Positions 33,501 through 43,439 of a DNA stretch of 64,000 nt are shown piece by piece. The stretch is from assembly GCA_029339195.1 (NCBI GenBank), contig JAPTJF010000290.1, forward strand, positions 16,501 to 80,500. The letters are read 5' to 3'. The number at the start of each line of letters is the position of its first letter. The stretch's first letter is position 1. The notes below the pieces were generated by a model, which saw only the letters and a list, made by a program, of their open reading frames with translations, was not told the DNA's origin and made no database searches. Source of the DNA: Micractinium sp. NFX-FRZ. Taxonomy: Eukaryota > Chlorophyta > Trebouxiophyceae > Chlorellales > Chlorellaceae. The position numbers and the translations under genes are program-made.

Positions 33501-36500
33501 GCATTGGACGGCTCCCCCCGGGCCCCATTGTGCTGAAGGCTGGCACGTCTTCCGTCCCTTCTCCTGCAGGCATGATTGAGTACTGGTCAGCCGATAGCTA
33601 CCGGCAGCCGCAGGACGAGGTGCAGTTCAGCTTCAAGATGGACACAGGTGGGGCGGGGTACTGCTGGCACTGGGTTGATACGGTCTTGCACTGCGCGGGA
33701 TGGCGCTCGTGTCGCTGGGGCAACCGCGGCGTACTGCCTGTCGCTGATGCTTCCCTGCTGGCCTGCATCGCCCAGTCGCGCTTCCTTCTGCCCACCTCTT
33801 CCCTCTGCTGATCTATCCACGTCGCACCTGCTTTGCACGTCCTCACCTCGTCCACCTTGCCCTGCCTGTATGCCCTGGCCACGGCGCAGAGCTGGCGCCT
33901 CCACAGGCCTCCTCCTTGTCGCTCTGCCCCACTCAGCCCCTCATTCACCCGTACAGATGTGTACTTGCCCACCCACCGCCTCCGCCATCCCTGCACATCT
34001 GCACCCACCCACCTACCACCTCCTCCCCGGTCCCCTCCAGACCTGTGCAAACTGACCCTCACCCTCCACCCCTTCAGATCCGTACTGTAACGACACACCA
34101 CCTCGTCCATCCCTGAATGTCTGTAATCACCACATCCCCCCTCCCTGCAGATCTGTACGCCCTGGCCAAGGCCAAGACCTGGGCACACTCCATTGACGTC
34201 AGCAAGGATGGCAGCAAGTTTGTGACCTTCTCACACGACAGGTGGGCTGGCTGCTGGTGTGAGCCGCTGGGTTGTGCATCGTTGCCTGGCGTCAGCTGAC
34301 ATGGCAGCAAGTTTGTGGGGTTTGCATCAGCAGAACAGAAGTCGCCTCCCCCTCCACGTTCTATCCCTCCCTGAACAGAAGATGCCCTGCTTTCCCTCCC
34401 CCGCTGTCCGCCCCGCCCGCAGCAAGGTGCGAGTGTTCCGCTTCTCCACCGGGAAGCTGAGCAGAAGCTACGACGAGAGCCTGGCAGCTGCCAACGACCT
34501 GCAGCGCTCCGAGTCGGGTGGGTGGGTGAGGCCAGGGTTGCAAGGAGGGAGGGCCAGCCAGGGGATGGGGGCAGGAGTGGAGAGCCTTGGGGCCAGGCGA
34601 GGGTCCGCGGGGGGGTGCAGGCAGCGGCGGCGGCGGAGGCTACCACAGCCGCGAGTGGTGTCTTCCTCCTCCGCTTGTGGTCCTCTCACGGCACGGTCCT
34701 ATCGGCTCTCCCTGGTACTTGGCACTGGAAAGCATCGATCTCACTGCGCTGCCTTAGCGCGCTCCCTACTCAACGCACTGCCCCTCCCTCCTCCCCTAGT
34801 CCTGCACCCGTTGGTACTCCAGAGCTGTACCGGATGACACCCCCATTGACTACGGCACGCACCAACTCACGCTACTCACATTTGACTGGCACTGCTTCCC
34901 CCATGCGTGGTACTGCAGAGCTGTACCGGCTAGACCCCATTGACTACGGGCGGCGGGTGGCCATTGAGAAGGAGCTGGCGGGGGATCCAGGTGGGTGCTG
35001 GGGGCTGCCTGCCTTCTTCACGTGTTGCTTGGTGTGGGCGCATAGGCTGTTGTGTTCAGTTGTGCGGAAAGAGTGGCCGTACAACAGGGGGGCGGGAGAA
35101 TGACCCGGGTGTGTGTTGTGTTTTGTGTTATGTGTTTTCTTGTATTTCACTGCTGTGCCGGCTGCTGGATGCAAGGGTGAGGGTGGTGGGCGGCCATCCA
35201 AAAGGAGGAAGGAGGCCTGCCTATGCCTCGCAGCCGTACTGCTCACACACACACACACACATCCTTCGCACTCCCTGCACCTCTGATCCTGCCTTGCTCT
35301 GCAACTCACTGCCTGCCCGCAGAGGCCCCCAAGCCCAACGCCATTTTTGACGACTCGGGCAACTTCCTGCTCTACTCGACGCTGCTGGGGATCAAGGTGT
35401 GTGCGGGGGTGGGCGGATGCAGGCATGGTGCAACGTGGTTGCTGTGGGGTGGGCGGTAGGTCGGACAAAGTTGGGGCCCACGCGGCACAAAGCCTTCCTG
35501 CAAGCTAGGCTCCCTTTAGATCCCCCCAGCTCCTCGCTTGAACCTGCCCACCGTGTGCTCCCCCGCCCCGTGCCGGTGCTGCGCTTCTCGAGTACAAACC
35601 CTGCCCTCCCAACTGCACGTTTCACCCCAGTTCCCCGCCACTCAGGCAACCCAGGTGCTGAACATGGCTACCGTCCATTCCCCCCACCTGCCCTGCCGCT
35701 CCACCCCTCTCTTCGTTCCCCCCGCCAGCCACCTGTTCCGTGTCACACCCGCCCTTGTGTGCGCTCTGCAGGTGGTCACCTTTGGTGACCAACCGCCCCC
35801 GCCCTCTCTCGCCTTCCTCCTGCCCCACCCCCTCTTCACCTGCCCTCCCCCCTCCTCGCCCTCGCCCTCTCTCGCCAGCCTCCCACCACCCCCGCTTCAC
35901 CTGCCCTGCCCCCTCCTCCCCTCGCTTCTCTCTCGCCTTCCTCCCACCACCCCCTCTTCACCTGCCCTCCCCCCTCCTCCCCTCGCTTCCCCAGGTGGTC
36001 AACCTGGTGACCAACCGGGTGGTGAAGATCATCGGCAAGGTGGAGAACACCGAGCGCTTCCTGCAGATCGCACTCTACCAGGTGGGCAGGTCGCTGTCAA
36101 TGTCTTCACTCGTGCCCCTCTGCTTTCCTCAGCGCTCCGCTTGCCAGACGCTGCCACCCCACACCCCCGGCCCCTGCCCTGCCCTGCCGGCACCTTTGGC
36201 AGCGCAACCCAAGAAGCCGAACATCTCTGTCAACTTGGTTTGTTCTTGTGCCCCGCAGGGCATCCCCAAAAAGTCCAAGCCACATCATTTCTGTCTATGA
36301 AATCGCCATGTCGCCCCCCATCCCTGCAGGGCATCCCCAAGAAGTCCAAGCGGCTGCCAGCGGGGCCTGACGCCAAGCACATCAAGGTGGGTGGAGCATG
36401 CTTGTTGTGGGTGTGCGTTGCACGCAACTATGTGCATTATGCATCGATGGGTGGGTGGGCGTTGGCAGGGGTGCCCGCATCACAGCTGCCAGTGTAGGCG

Positions 36501-39412
36501 CAGCGCAGCGCAGCACAGCACAGCACAGCACACACACTCGCTCCCCCCTGCCCCCCACCCCATGTGCAGCCCGACCCCACGCTGCTCTGCTGCGCCTTCC
36601 AGAAGCAGCGGCTCTTCTTCTTCACGCAGCGAGAGCCTGCAGAGACGGAGGACGCGGCGGCAGCAAGGTGAGGGGCGTTTGTCCTGTCAGCGTCTGTGAA
36701 GTGGTGGCAATGTTGGTGGGTGAGGCGGTAGGAAGGCACCAAGCAGCATATCCCCCCACGGGTGGCGCAGGGAGTGCCCCCCGCAGCAGCGCCCCCTGCT
36801 ACCTTGTCCATGCCTGCCACATCTTTCACATCATCCATGCTACCACGCCCTTCCTTCTCCCGCACCACAGGGATGTGTTCAACGAGCGGCCGGTGGCGGA
36901 GGCGGCAGCAGCGGCACTGGAGGTTGGCTCCGGGGCAGCGGGGCCTGCAGCAAGTGAGTGACCTCACGCCTTGCTGCCGGCGCCTGCTAGTGCTAGGGTT
37001 AGGGTTGAGGGCAGGGGCAGGGGCAGACTGCCCTGCCTGCCTGTGTTGCGAGCCCCCCTGCCCGCGCCCCCCTGCCCGGGCCCCCTGCATCCCTTCTCAC
37101 CCAGGCGCTTGCCCAGCCTGCCCATCCCGCATCCACCCTGGCGCACCAACGCTGCCGTCCCGCCGCTTCCGCCCCCCACCGCCCGCTCGCCCACCAACGC
37201 TTTCGCCGTCCCGCCCGCTTTCACCCCCGCCCCCGCTTTCTGCCCCCGCAGTGGAGCTGCCGCGTGGCGCCGTCATCCACACCAACAAGGGCGACATCTG
37301 GTTCAAGCTCTTCCCAGACGAGGTGGGGGCGCCTCCTTTGCAACTTTCTTTCAAGCAACCATGCATCGTTTGTTTTGTTTCACTTCACATGGATCAGTCT
37401 GGTCAACACATGCAACACCTGGCTTGAGTGACTCGCTGAATTGGCGAGGTTAGGGTGCTGTACAGGGTTCAGGGAACGGGGCGAAGCAAAGGGAGCACGA
37501 AACACGGAGGGCTACAGGGTCACGAGGGCTGCTCATGCTCTTGCTGTCCACCCTGCCTGGCCCCTCCCGCCACAGTGCCCGCGCACGGTGGAGAACTTCA
37601 CCACCCACGCCAAGAACGGGTACTACGACGGCGTCATCTTCCACCGCGTCATCAAGGGGTTCATGCTGCAGACGGGAGACCCGCTGGGTGCGCATGCTGT
37701 GCCTGCTGTGCTGCGCCGTGCTGTGCGTGATGTGCATCCTGCGCTGTGCCTCTGTCAGCAAGGGTTTAATAATGCAGACAGGAGACCCGCTAATGCGCCG
37801 GGCTGTCGTGCCGTGCATGCTATGCATGGTGTGCGCGGCGCCAGGGCGTGCGGCCGAGGGCGCACCCCGGGTGCATGTGCCCAGCCGCCCAGCATCCCCT
37901 GCATGCCTGCACACGCAGCTGGCCTCCTTGCCGGCACCCAGCCGCCCACTGCCTACTGGTTGTATTCCTTCTACTTACTGCCCGCAGGCAACGGCACGGG
38001 CGGCGAGTCCATCTGGGGGGGCGAGTTCCCGGATGAAATCACCAGGTGCAGGGCTTGGCTGTACTGTGAAACGCATATTGGTGGGGGGGCTTGGCTGTAC
38101 TCTGACACTCATTGCTGCCTTAGATGGTCATATGGGAGCTGACTGGGTGAGACAGGTTGAGATAGCGGCAGCTGCACACTTCTCTGCCGCCCGCCCCCTG
38201 CAGGGAAGCTGCGACGCGCCTGCCTGCTCCCCACCCTGTGCGCTGTTTGATTGCTTGCTTCACACCTCTTGGCCGCCCGCTCCCCCGCCTGCCCTGCAGG
38301 AACCTGCGGCACGACCGCCTGCTCCCCGCCTGTTGGCTGTGCATTGCTTGCTTCGCTGGCTTCACCCTCCGCGTTGCTCTCCCGCGCGCCCTGCAGGAAC
38401 CTGCGGCACGACCGCCCCTTCACCCTCTCCATGGCCAATGCCGGCCCCGGCACCAACGGCTCCCAGTTCTTCATCACAACAGTGCCCACGCCATGTGAGT
38501 GTGGAGTGGCTGGCGGGCGGTCGTGACGGGTGCTCATGGGTGCTGGCGGGCGGGCTGGGTGCTGGGTGCTGGCCAGCATAGCGGGCATAGCGGGCAGTGG
38601 GCTGGGTCAAGCAGGACCTTGCACCTGGGGTCGGTGGCAGCTCCACTGCTGCCAGCCCACACACTGTGAAACCCACTCTACCCCGAGGGCTCTGAAGAAG
38701 GCGGGGCTTGGGGGATGGTGGGCGTCGGGGTAGCAGCCGCAGCCGTACGCATAACTAGCTGCATCCAGCCCCCCCTGCTGCAAGGTTGGATGGCAAGCAT
38801 ATGGTGTGGCAGCTCACCATGCGCCGTGCACGGTGCCCCGCTTGCTCATGCACTCTCTTGCTTCCCCCCTTGCCCTGCCTGCCTGCAGGGCTGGACGGGA
38901 AGCACACGGTGTTTGGGCGGGTGGTGAAGGGCATGGATGTGGTGCTGGCCATTGAGCGGGTGAGCTGCGGGTGGTGGGGGGTGATGGGGGCTGTGGGGGG
39001 AGGGGAGGGTGTAGTGACAAGTGTGGTGCAGTGCATGTGGATGTGGTGCTGGCCGTTGAGGGTGAGCTGGGGGTTGGTGGGGACTGTGGGGAGAGGGCTT
39101 AGTGGGTTGGTGTTAGAGGTTGGTGCAATGCATGTGGATGTGATCCACAGCGCATATACAGCGCCACAGTTGGCCACATACACAGTGTCGCAGTGGGCCG
39201 CCCACGAAACATGCTGTGCGCACTCCCGCTGCCAGCACTTGGCCGGCACATGTAACAAGTTGTGCTCACTGCCGCTGCTCGCACTTGGCCACTAATGCAA
39301 CAAGTGTTGTGCTCACTCCCGCTGCCCGCAGGTGAAGACGCACCCCAAGACGGACAAGCCGCTGGAGGATGTGCGCATGATCAACATCGAGGTCAAGGCG
39401 ACAGCGGAATGA
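30540..39412 (+). CDS. PPWD1: PPWD1 / CYP71: WD40-repeat cyclophilin, 22 exons
   Basis: Exons: 30540-30677, 30805-30886, 31192-31307, 31803-31886, 32368-32448, 32706-32779, 33122-33228, 33570-33647, 34151-34241, 34423-34517, 34919-34990, 35323-35396, 35995-36081, 36330-36386, 36570-36667, 36871-36953, 37252-37322, 37576-37687, 37988-38045, 38397-38494, 38889-38959 and 39332-39412 (TGA). Every phase agrees and the product is 635 residues, near human PPWD1 (about 646) and Arabidopsis CYP71. An acidic N-terminus (ending KAKKRK) is followed by WD40 repeats, then [12 protein letters not shown], and a C-terminal cyclophilin domain from about residue 474. Catalytic residues are intact: [11 protein letters not shown] (Arg, Phe, Met, Gln), [14 protein letters not shown] and WLDGKH. 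Cyclophilins isomerise prolyl bonds; PPWD1 is a nuclear spliceosome-associated member and plant CYP71 acts in chromatin-linked gene control. Introns of this gene hold at least ten ghost copies of exon edges. Confidence 0.95.
31682..31704 (+). repeat. Ghost copy of the PPWD1 exon 4 acceptor
   Basis: CTGCAGGCGAATCTGGGACC-type sequence here parallels CTGCAGGCGCACCTGGGGCC at the real exon 4 start (31803), about 115 bp downstream. It continues into unrelated sequence and cannot encode the WD40 segment. Confidence 0.6.
33229..33491 (+). repeat. Amplified splice-donor array and ghost exon 7 end in PPWD1 intron 7
   Basis: Bases 33308-33358 repeat 33192-33242 with three mismatches in 51, covering the last 37 bases of exon 7 and its GTGAGC donor. 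The donor-side sequence GTGAGCGCCTGGGG then recurs in variants at 33376 (degenerate), 33411, 33446 and 33478. The intron thus offers several good matches to a 5' splice site in a row. Confidence 0.85.
33866..33902 (+). repeat. Ghost copy of the PPWD1 exon 9 start
   Basis: CTGTATGCCCTGGCCACGGC followed by GCAGAGCTGG parallels CTGTACGCCCTGGCCAAGGC followed by CAAGACCTGG at 34153-34191 in the real exon 9. It lacks a correct acceptor, and the frame soon loses similarity. Confidence 0.75.
34813..34856 (+). repeat. Ghost copy of the PPWD1 exon 11 acceptor and start
   Basis: GAGCTGTACCGG and CCCATTGACTACGG appear here and again at 34919-34949, where the real exon begins after TACTGCAG. In the ghost the acceptor reads TACTCCAG and the segment between the two shared blocks has two extra bases, which breaks the frame. 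Confidence 0.85.
35768..35796 (+). repeat. Ghost copy of the PPWD1 exon 13 acceptor and start
   Basis: GCAGGTGGTCACCTTTGGTG then ACCAACCG parallels CCAGGTGGTCAACCTGGTGA then CCAACCGG at the real exon 13 (35995). The two are about 224 bp apart in the same intron. Confidence 0.75.
36253..36281 (+). repeat. Ghost copy of the PPWD1 exon 14 acceptor and start
   Basis: GCAGGGCATCCCCAAAAAGT then CCAAGC matches the real exon 14 start, GCAGGGCATCCCCAAGAAGT then CCAAGC (exon from 36330), with one mismatch in this stretch. The ghost lies about 70 bp upstream. Confidence 0.85.
37760..37798 (+). repeat. Ghost copy of the PPWD1 exon 18 end
   Basis: ATGCAGACAGGAGACCCGCT here parallels CTGCAGACGGGAGACCCGCT in exon 18 (37668-37687), preceded in both by an AAGGG-TT segment. 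This ghost lies downstream of the real exon, and its donor has changed from GGTGCG to AATGCG. Confidence 0.75.
38199..38416 (+). repeat. Three tandem units across the PPWD1 exon 20 acceptor
   Basis: Acceptor-like junctions at about 38205, 38300 and 38396 are spaced about 96 bp apart. The second and third share 29 identical bases (38291-38319 and 38388-38416), including CTGCAG and the exon start AACCTGCGGCACGACCGCC. The inter-junction DNA (GCTTGCTTC, CTGTGC and similar) is also repeated. Only the third unit continues into the cyclophilin active-site exon. Confidence 0.85.
38777..39149 (+). repeat. Ghost copies flanking PPWD1 exon 21 on both sides
   Basis: Upstream, 38777-38810 (GGTTGGATGGCAAGCATATG then GTGTGG) mirrors the real exon 21 start at 38883-38916. 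Downstream, 39031-39070 (GGATGTGGTGCTGGCCGTTG then AGGGTGAGC) mirrors the real exon end and donor at 38929-38967. A third, shorter copy of the same end lies at about 39120-39149. Confidence 0.8.
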
Positions 39413-40229
39413 ACCCAGCTGTCCGGAAGCTGCCTGGACAGCTGTGGGGCAGCTGCCACACAGTTCGCGCTGGGTGCAGTTGTTTGCCACGCCACTTTGG
39501 GGCTGGCATCTGTGCAGCGCCTGCTGCAAGGCCCCTTGAAAGCCTGCCCGCTTGCCTGCCGCTGGTGGCCTGCACTCGCTGAGTTTCACATTGCTGAGCC
39601 TAGCATCGACCGCAAAGGAAAGGGCGGCAGGCGAGTTTGACTGTACACAAAGACAAGGTGCCGGCAGGCACGGTGGTGGGCGCGCCTGTGGGCACAAAGG
39701 GAAAAGCACGTTGGAAGCAGCAGCGCGAGGCGGGCGTGGTGCGTACACTACAAGCAGGGCGCCAAAAGGAAGGGCTGCAAGCGGGTGTGGAGGGCGGGGA
39801 TTCTGGGAGCACATCCGGAACAAGCAGAGATCCCGACAGCAAGATCATTGGGCACACTTGTGATGTATGGTAGAGGTGGCGCAAGAAGGGTGCGTGGGTT
39901 GGGAGCACAAGGGAGTGACTGCCGTTGCATGCGACATGTATGGGGGCAAGTGAGCTCAAGGCGTGCAGCATGAAGGGGATGGCACGAGGAGAGGCGACGC
40001 TAGAGGGTGGCGGGCGCTAGCTATAGCAAGATGAGGGGTGCTCTACCACAGGCAAGGCAGGCAGAAGGGACAGGGGGAGGGGCATGGGACGGGTGGTGTT
40101 GCGATGTCAGGGGGAGGCGTTCTAGGGGGCAGTCACCAATGGTGCCATGGGGCAAACGAGTGCGCTCCGTGGGAGACGAACCCAGGATGGCAGCGTGCGC
40201 GCGCCACCCAGCGGCAGCAGGGGGGTGGC
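39413..40229. other. Convergent spacer between PPWD1 and the F-box gene
   Basis: PPWD1 stops at 39412 (+) and the F-box gene stops at 40230 (-). The spacer shows no supported exon and should hold both 3' untranslated regions. A T-arm-like sequence on the minus strand near 40171-40184 was examined and rejected as a tRNA. Confidence 0.6.
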
Positions 40230-42185
40230 TCACAGCGAGAGCTCGCCATCCGAGGGGATGCTGCCGCACGTGGTGAGCTCCTGGTAGAAGGCGGGCTCAT
40301 CAATGGCCATCCAGGCTGCCCCCAGCCGCCTCAGCAGCAGGCCGGGGCGGCGCTGGCGCAGCGCCGACAGCGGACCCTGCAGGGCGTCCAGCTTGTGCCT
40401 CTCTTCATAAGAGTACGAGGCATCATCTGGGGGTGCATAGGCAAAGCAGCGCAGGGGCGGGTGGGTGCCCAGGAACTGCCAGAAGGCACGCCACGTGGCG
40501 GAGCTGCCGCCGGCGTGGGGCGTGCCCGCAGAAAACAGGTACTCCAGCTGCCCAGCCGCCTGCAGCTGCCCCACCCCTGCCTCCACAAAGGGCCAGGGCA
40601 GGCCCAGCCAGCGGAGGGACTGGAGCCAGGGCCCGCGCGGCAGCGAAAGGTCTGCGGCACCTGCCGCGCTGGTGGGGCCGCCGCAGATGAGCAGGCGCTG
40701 CAGGCGCGGCAGCTGGGCGATGGCGGGCGGGATGCGGGGCAGCGGCACCTCTGCGCCGCTGGTTGGCTTTGTGTTGATGCACAGGGCTGTCAGGCTGGTC
40801 ATGCCGGGCAGCACCGCCTCCAGCGTGGCGTGGGGGCGGTGGCTGTCTTGCAGCACCAGCCGGTCCAGCTGGGTGACTGCCGACAGGCTGGCGGGCAGGG
40901 GGTGGACGGCGTACAGCTGCAGCTCGCGCAGCGCTGGCAGGGGGGCCAGGACGGCAAAGCTGGCGGCCTCGTGGTTGCACGCTTTGCTGGCGATGAAGAA
41001 TTGCAGGGCGGTGAGGGCCGACAGCTGCAGGCAGGGAAGGGGGTGGCGAAGCAGTGGAGGCGGTGTGAGAGAGGCTCAAGGGGCGGGGAGTGGGCGTAGG
41101 GCAGGGTGAGGACCAGGGTGCACGCTGCTCTGTGCCTGCATACCTGCTGGCGCCCAAGCATGCCAGCTTTCTCCCAGCTTCCCTCAGTGGCGCCATGCAA
41201 GCATCCCGCCTGCTTCCGTGCGCGCCAGCTGCCCTCCCGCTGTCGGCTGGCCAAAGGATGGCACCCTGTGCCGGCCCTTTTGCTGCGTACGGCCTGCCCT
41301 GCCCATGCTCCCCGCTGCCCTGTCCACCGCTCCCTGTTCCATCCCCGTCTTGCGGCCCCCACCTGGTCCACCAGCCGCGTGCTCAGCGGGTCGGTCCAGG
41401 TCAGCAGAGTGAGGCTTGGGGGCAGGCTCGTGCCCTGTGCCACCTCCACCGGCGCACCCTCAAATGTGGCGTCTGTGAGGGACGTCAGCTGGCTGATGCC
41501 CGCCGGCAGCTGCAGCCGGGCTGACGTGGCCAGCTGCAGCATGCTGAGCTGCCTCAGCGGCGGCAGCCAGCTCATGCTGGGCAGCTGGAGCTCGCAAAAG
41601 ACGACCAGCTGCCCCAGTTGTGCGGCCTGGGCGCAGGCGTGCAGGCAGCCCAGCAGCACCTCGCCCAGCTCAGCACCGCCGCCTACTGTGGATATGAAGA
41701 GGGTGCGTATTTGCGAGGGGCGGGCAGCCAGGAAGGCCCGCAGCGAGGAGCACAGCTTGAGGGAGGAGCCGTGGCTGTGGCACGGCAGAATGATGGCAGG
41801 CAGCAGCTGCGGGTCCAGGCAGGCCGCATGGAAGTGCTTGCTCACAAGTGCGGTGTGCTGCATCCTGAAGCAGGGAGGATGTGGGCAAACAGGTGAATCG
41901 TGAGGGAGGGTGCCGTGACAAAGGTGGATGGAGGAACGACCAGGGGCGCAGGCAACTGTGGGCGGCAGTAGCAGCGGGGAAGCTGCCTGATGCTGCAACA
42001 CCAGGTGCTCCAAAACCAACTCGCCGCCGCAGCGCCATCACTCGAGCGGCGTACCTCTCTTTCTTGTCAATCGGAGCCAGGCAGCGGGCCAGAACGTCCA
42101 CGGGCAGGTCGCCGATGGAGAGGCCCCCGGCGGCTGGGGCGGCTGCAGCAGCGGCATGCTCAGCATCGTAAGCGGGTGCATCCAT
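40230..42185 (-). CDS. F-box protein with leucine-rich repeats (3 exons)
   Basis: Exons on the minus strand: 42185-42055, 41864-41363 and 41024-40230 (TGA); 475 residues with consistent phases. Near residue 25 an F-box-like segment (LSIGDLPVDVLARCLAPIDKKER) continues over the first intron into ALVSKHFHAACLDPQLLPAI, the classic helix pattern that binds SKP1. The rest is a degenerate leucine-rich region (LTSLTALCINT, LPRLQRLLICGG, LTALQFFIASK, LPALRELQLYAV). F-box LRR proteins usually present substrates to SCF ubiquitin ligases; the substrate here cannot be guessed. Such proteins are numerous and fast-evolving in green algae. The start is the first ATG of the exon in frame with the F-box. Confidence 0.75.
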
Positions 42186-43439
42186 CGATGTTGTTGCAGC
42201 GAGACGAGGTTCGGCGGAGCAACAAATTCTCAGCAGGGGGCCTGTGCTGTGTGCGGTGTGGCGGGGGCATGGGCGCGGCAGCGGTTGGCGGTGCGAGTCG
42301 ATTCCCAACTGCTATTGCTGCTGCTGCTGCGCAGGCCCACACCGGGCATTCAAATTACGTTGTTGCTACGACACTCTAACTTCCGAGGGCGTTGCAAGCG
42401 CGGGGGCTGCCGCACATGCAAGGGGTGCGCAGCATGCAAGGCGCAGGCACCGACGACGGGGCAAATGCAAGGCTGCACCTCTCCCATGAATTAACCACAA
42501 CAACACGTGCACATGCCCAGAGGTGGAGCCTGCGGTGCTTGGGTGTGATGGCTTGGCGTGCAAACGCTGGTGCTTGTGTTTCAGATAGGGAGCAGCCACT
42601 GTGCCAGTGGCAGTGCTGCGCAACCTTTGCTCCTCCACTTCAACAACAACCGCGTGTCCCGCCAGCCCGATTTGTGGCCGCACCAGGGTAGTCACGTGCC
42701 TTGACAGTCGGCTGTTTATAACAAGCAGTTCAAGCCACAGGGGCGCCGAGGGAAGATAAAGAAAGAAGGGTGAAGGCAGGCATAGGGGCTGCACACATGC
42801 ATGAGGAAGAGGCTGTGCAGAGGGCGGCAGCCAGGAACGGCGGCAAGGAACTGAGCCCCAGCCAGACCCCTGCAGCTCTTTAGAGGCCGCAAATTTCGCT
42901 ATCTTATGGACGTCTTGAACCACCCCTCGAGGCTCCCTGTGCCCGCCAGGATGGGCTCCAAAAGCAGGAAAGAAAACTGGCCGAGGTCCCTCCCAAGCTA
43001 GCTGCTGCCCTCATGCTTCGCTCTTCAACGGAACACTCACGGTCCCCAGTCAGGCAGTACCGGAGCTGTGGCAGGCTGGCGACCTCGAGCCTACGACTGC
43101 TTCAGCGGCCTCGCCCTCCCCTCGACTCCAGGTGTGGGCGGGCCCTTGGACAGGCTGGCTGGACCATGGGGGCAGTGTGCAGCGTTGCAGCGTGCTGTTG
43201 CCTGGCCCCCGGATGCGCGCTGGCGCTGCCCCGCCCGCCGCTGCCTGCGAAGCCGCCCCACCGCTTCCCTCCCTCCTCCCTGTCGCCCTCCCCTGTTGCC
43301 TGGCATTCAATTCTCCTGCTGCCGTCGCCTTTGCTGCGCTGAGACCCAGCGCCCAGCACGCTTCTCTGAGCCCCCTGTGCTACTTTGTCGGTGCACCACT
43401 GCAGGCAGCACGAGCGGCCCTCTGGCGAGGCAGCCCGTA
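42186..43439. promoter_or_regulatory. Divergent intergenic region between the F-box gene and the poly-Ala protein gene
   Basis: Start codons at 42185 (-) and 43440 (+) are about 1.25 kb apart. No exon was supported. The stretch at 42360-42960 is less GC-rich than the coding DNA. The + frame of the first poly-Ala exon stays open upstream to 43068 but is low-complexity, so the ATG at 43440 was preferred. A leader intron ending with the CAG at about 43404 is possible. Confidence 0.45.

Noticed and set aside
40165..40190. T-arm-like sequence (GGTTCG followed by TCTCC) on the minus strand
   Set aside because: It matches a B-box, but no acceptor stem partner, A-box or anticodon arm could be formed at the right spacing.
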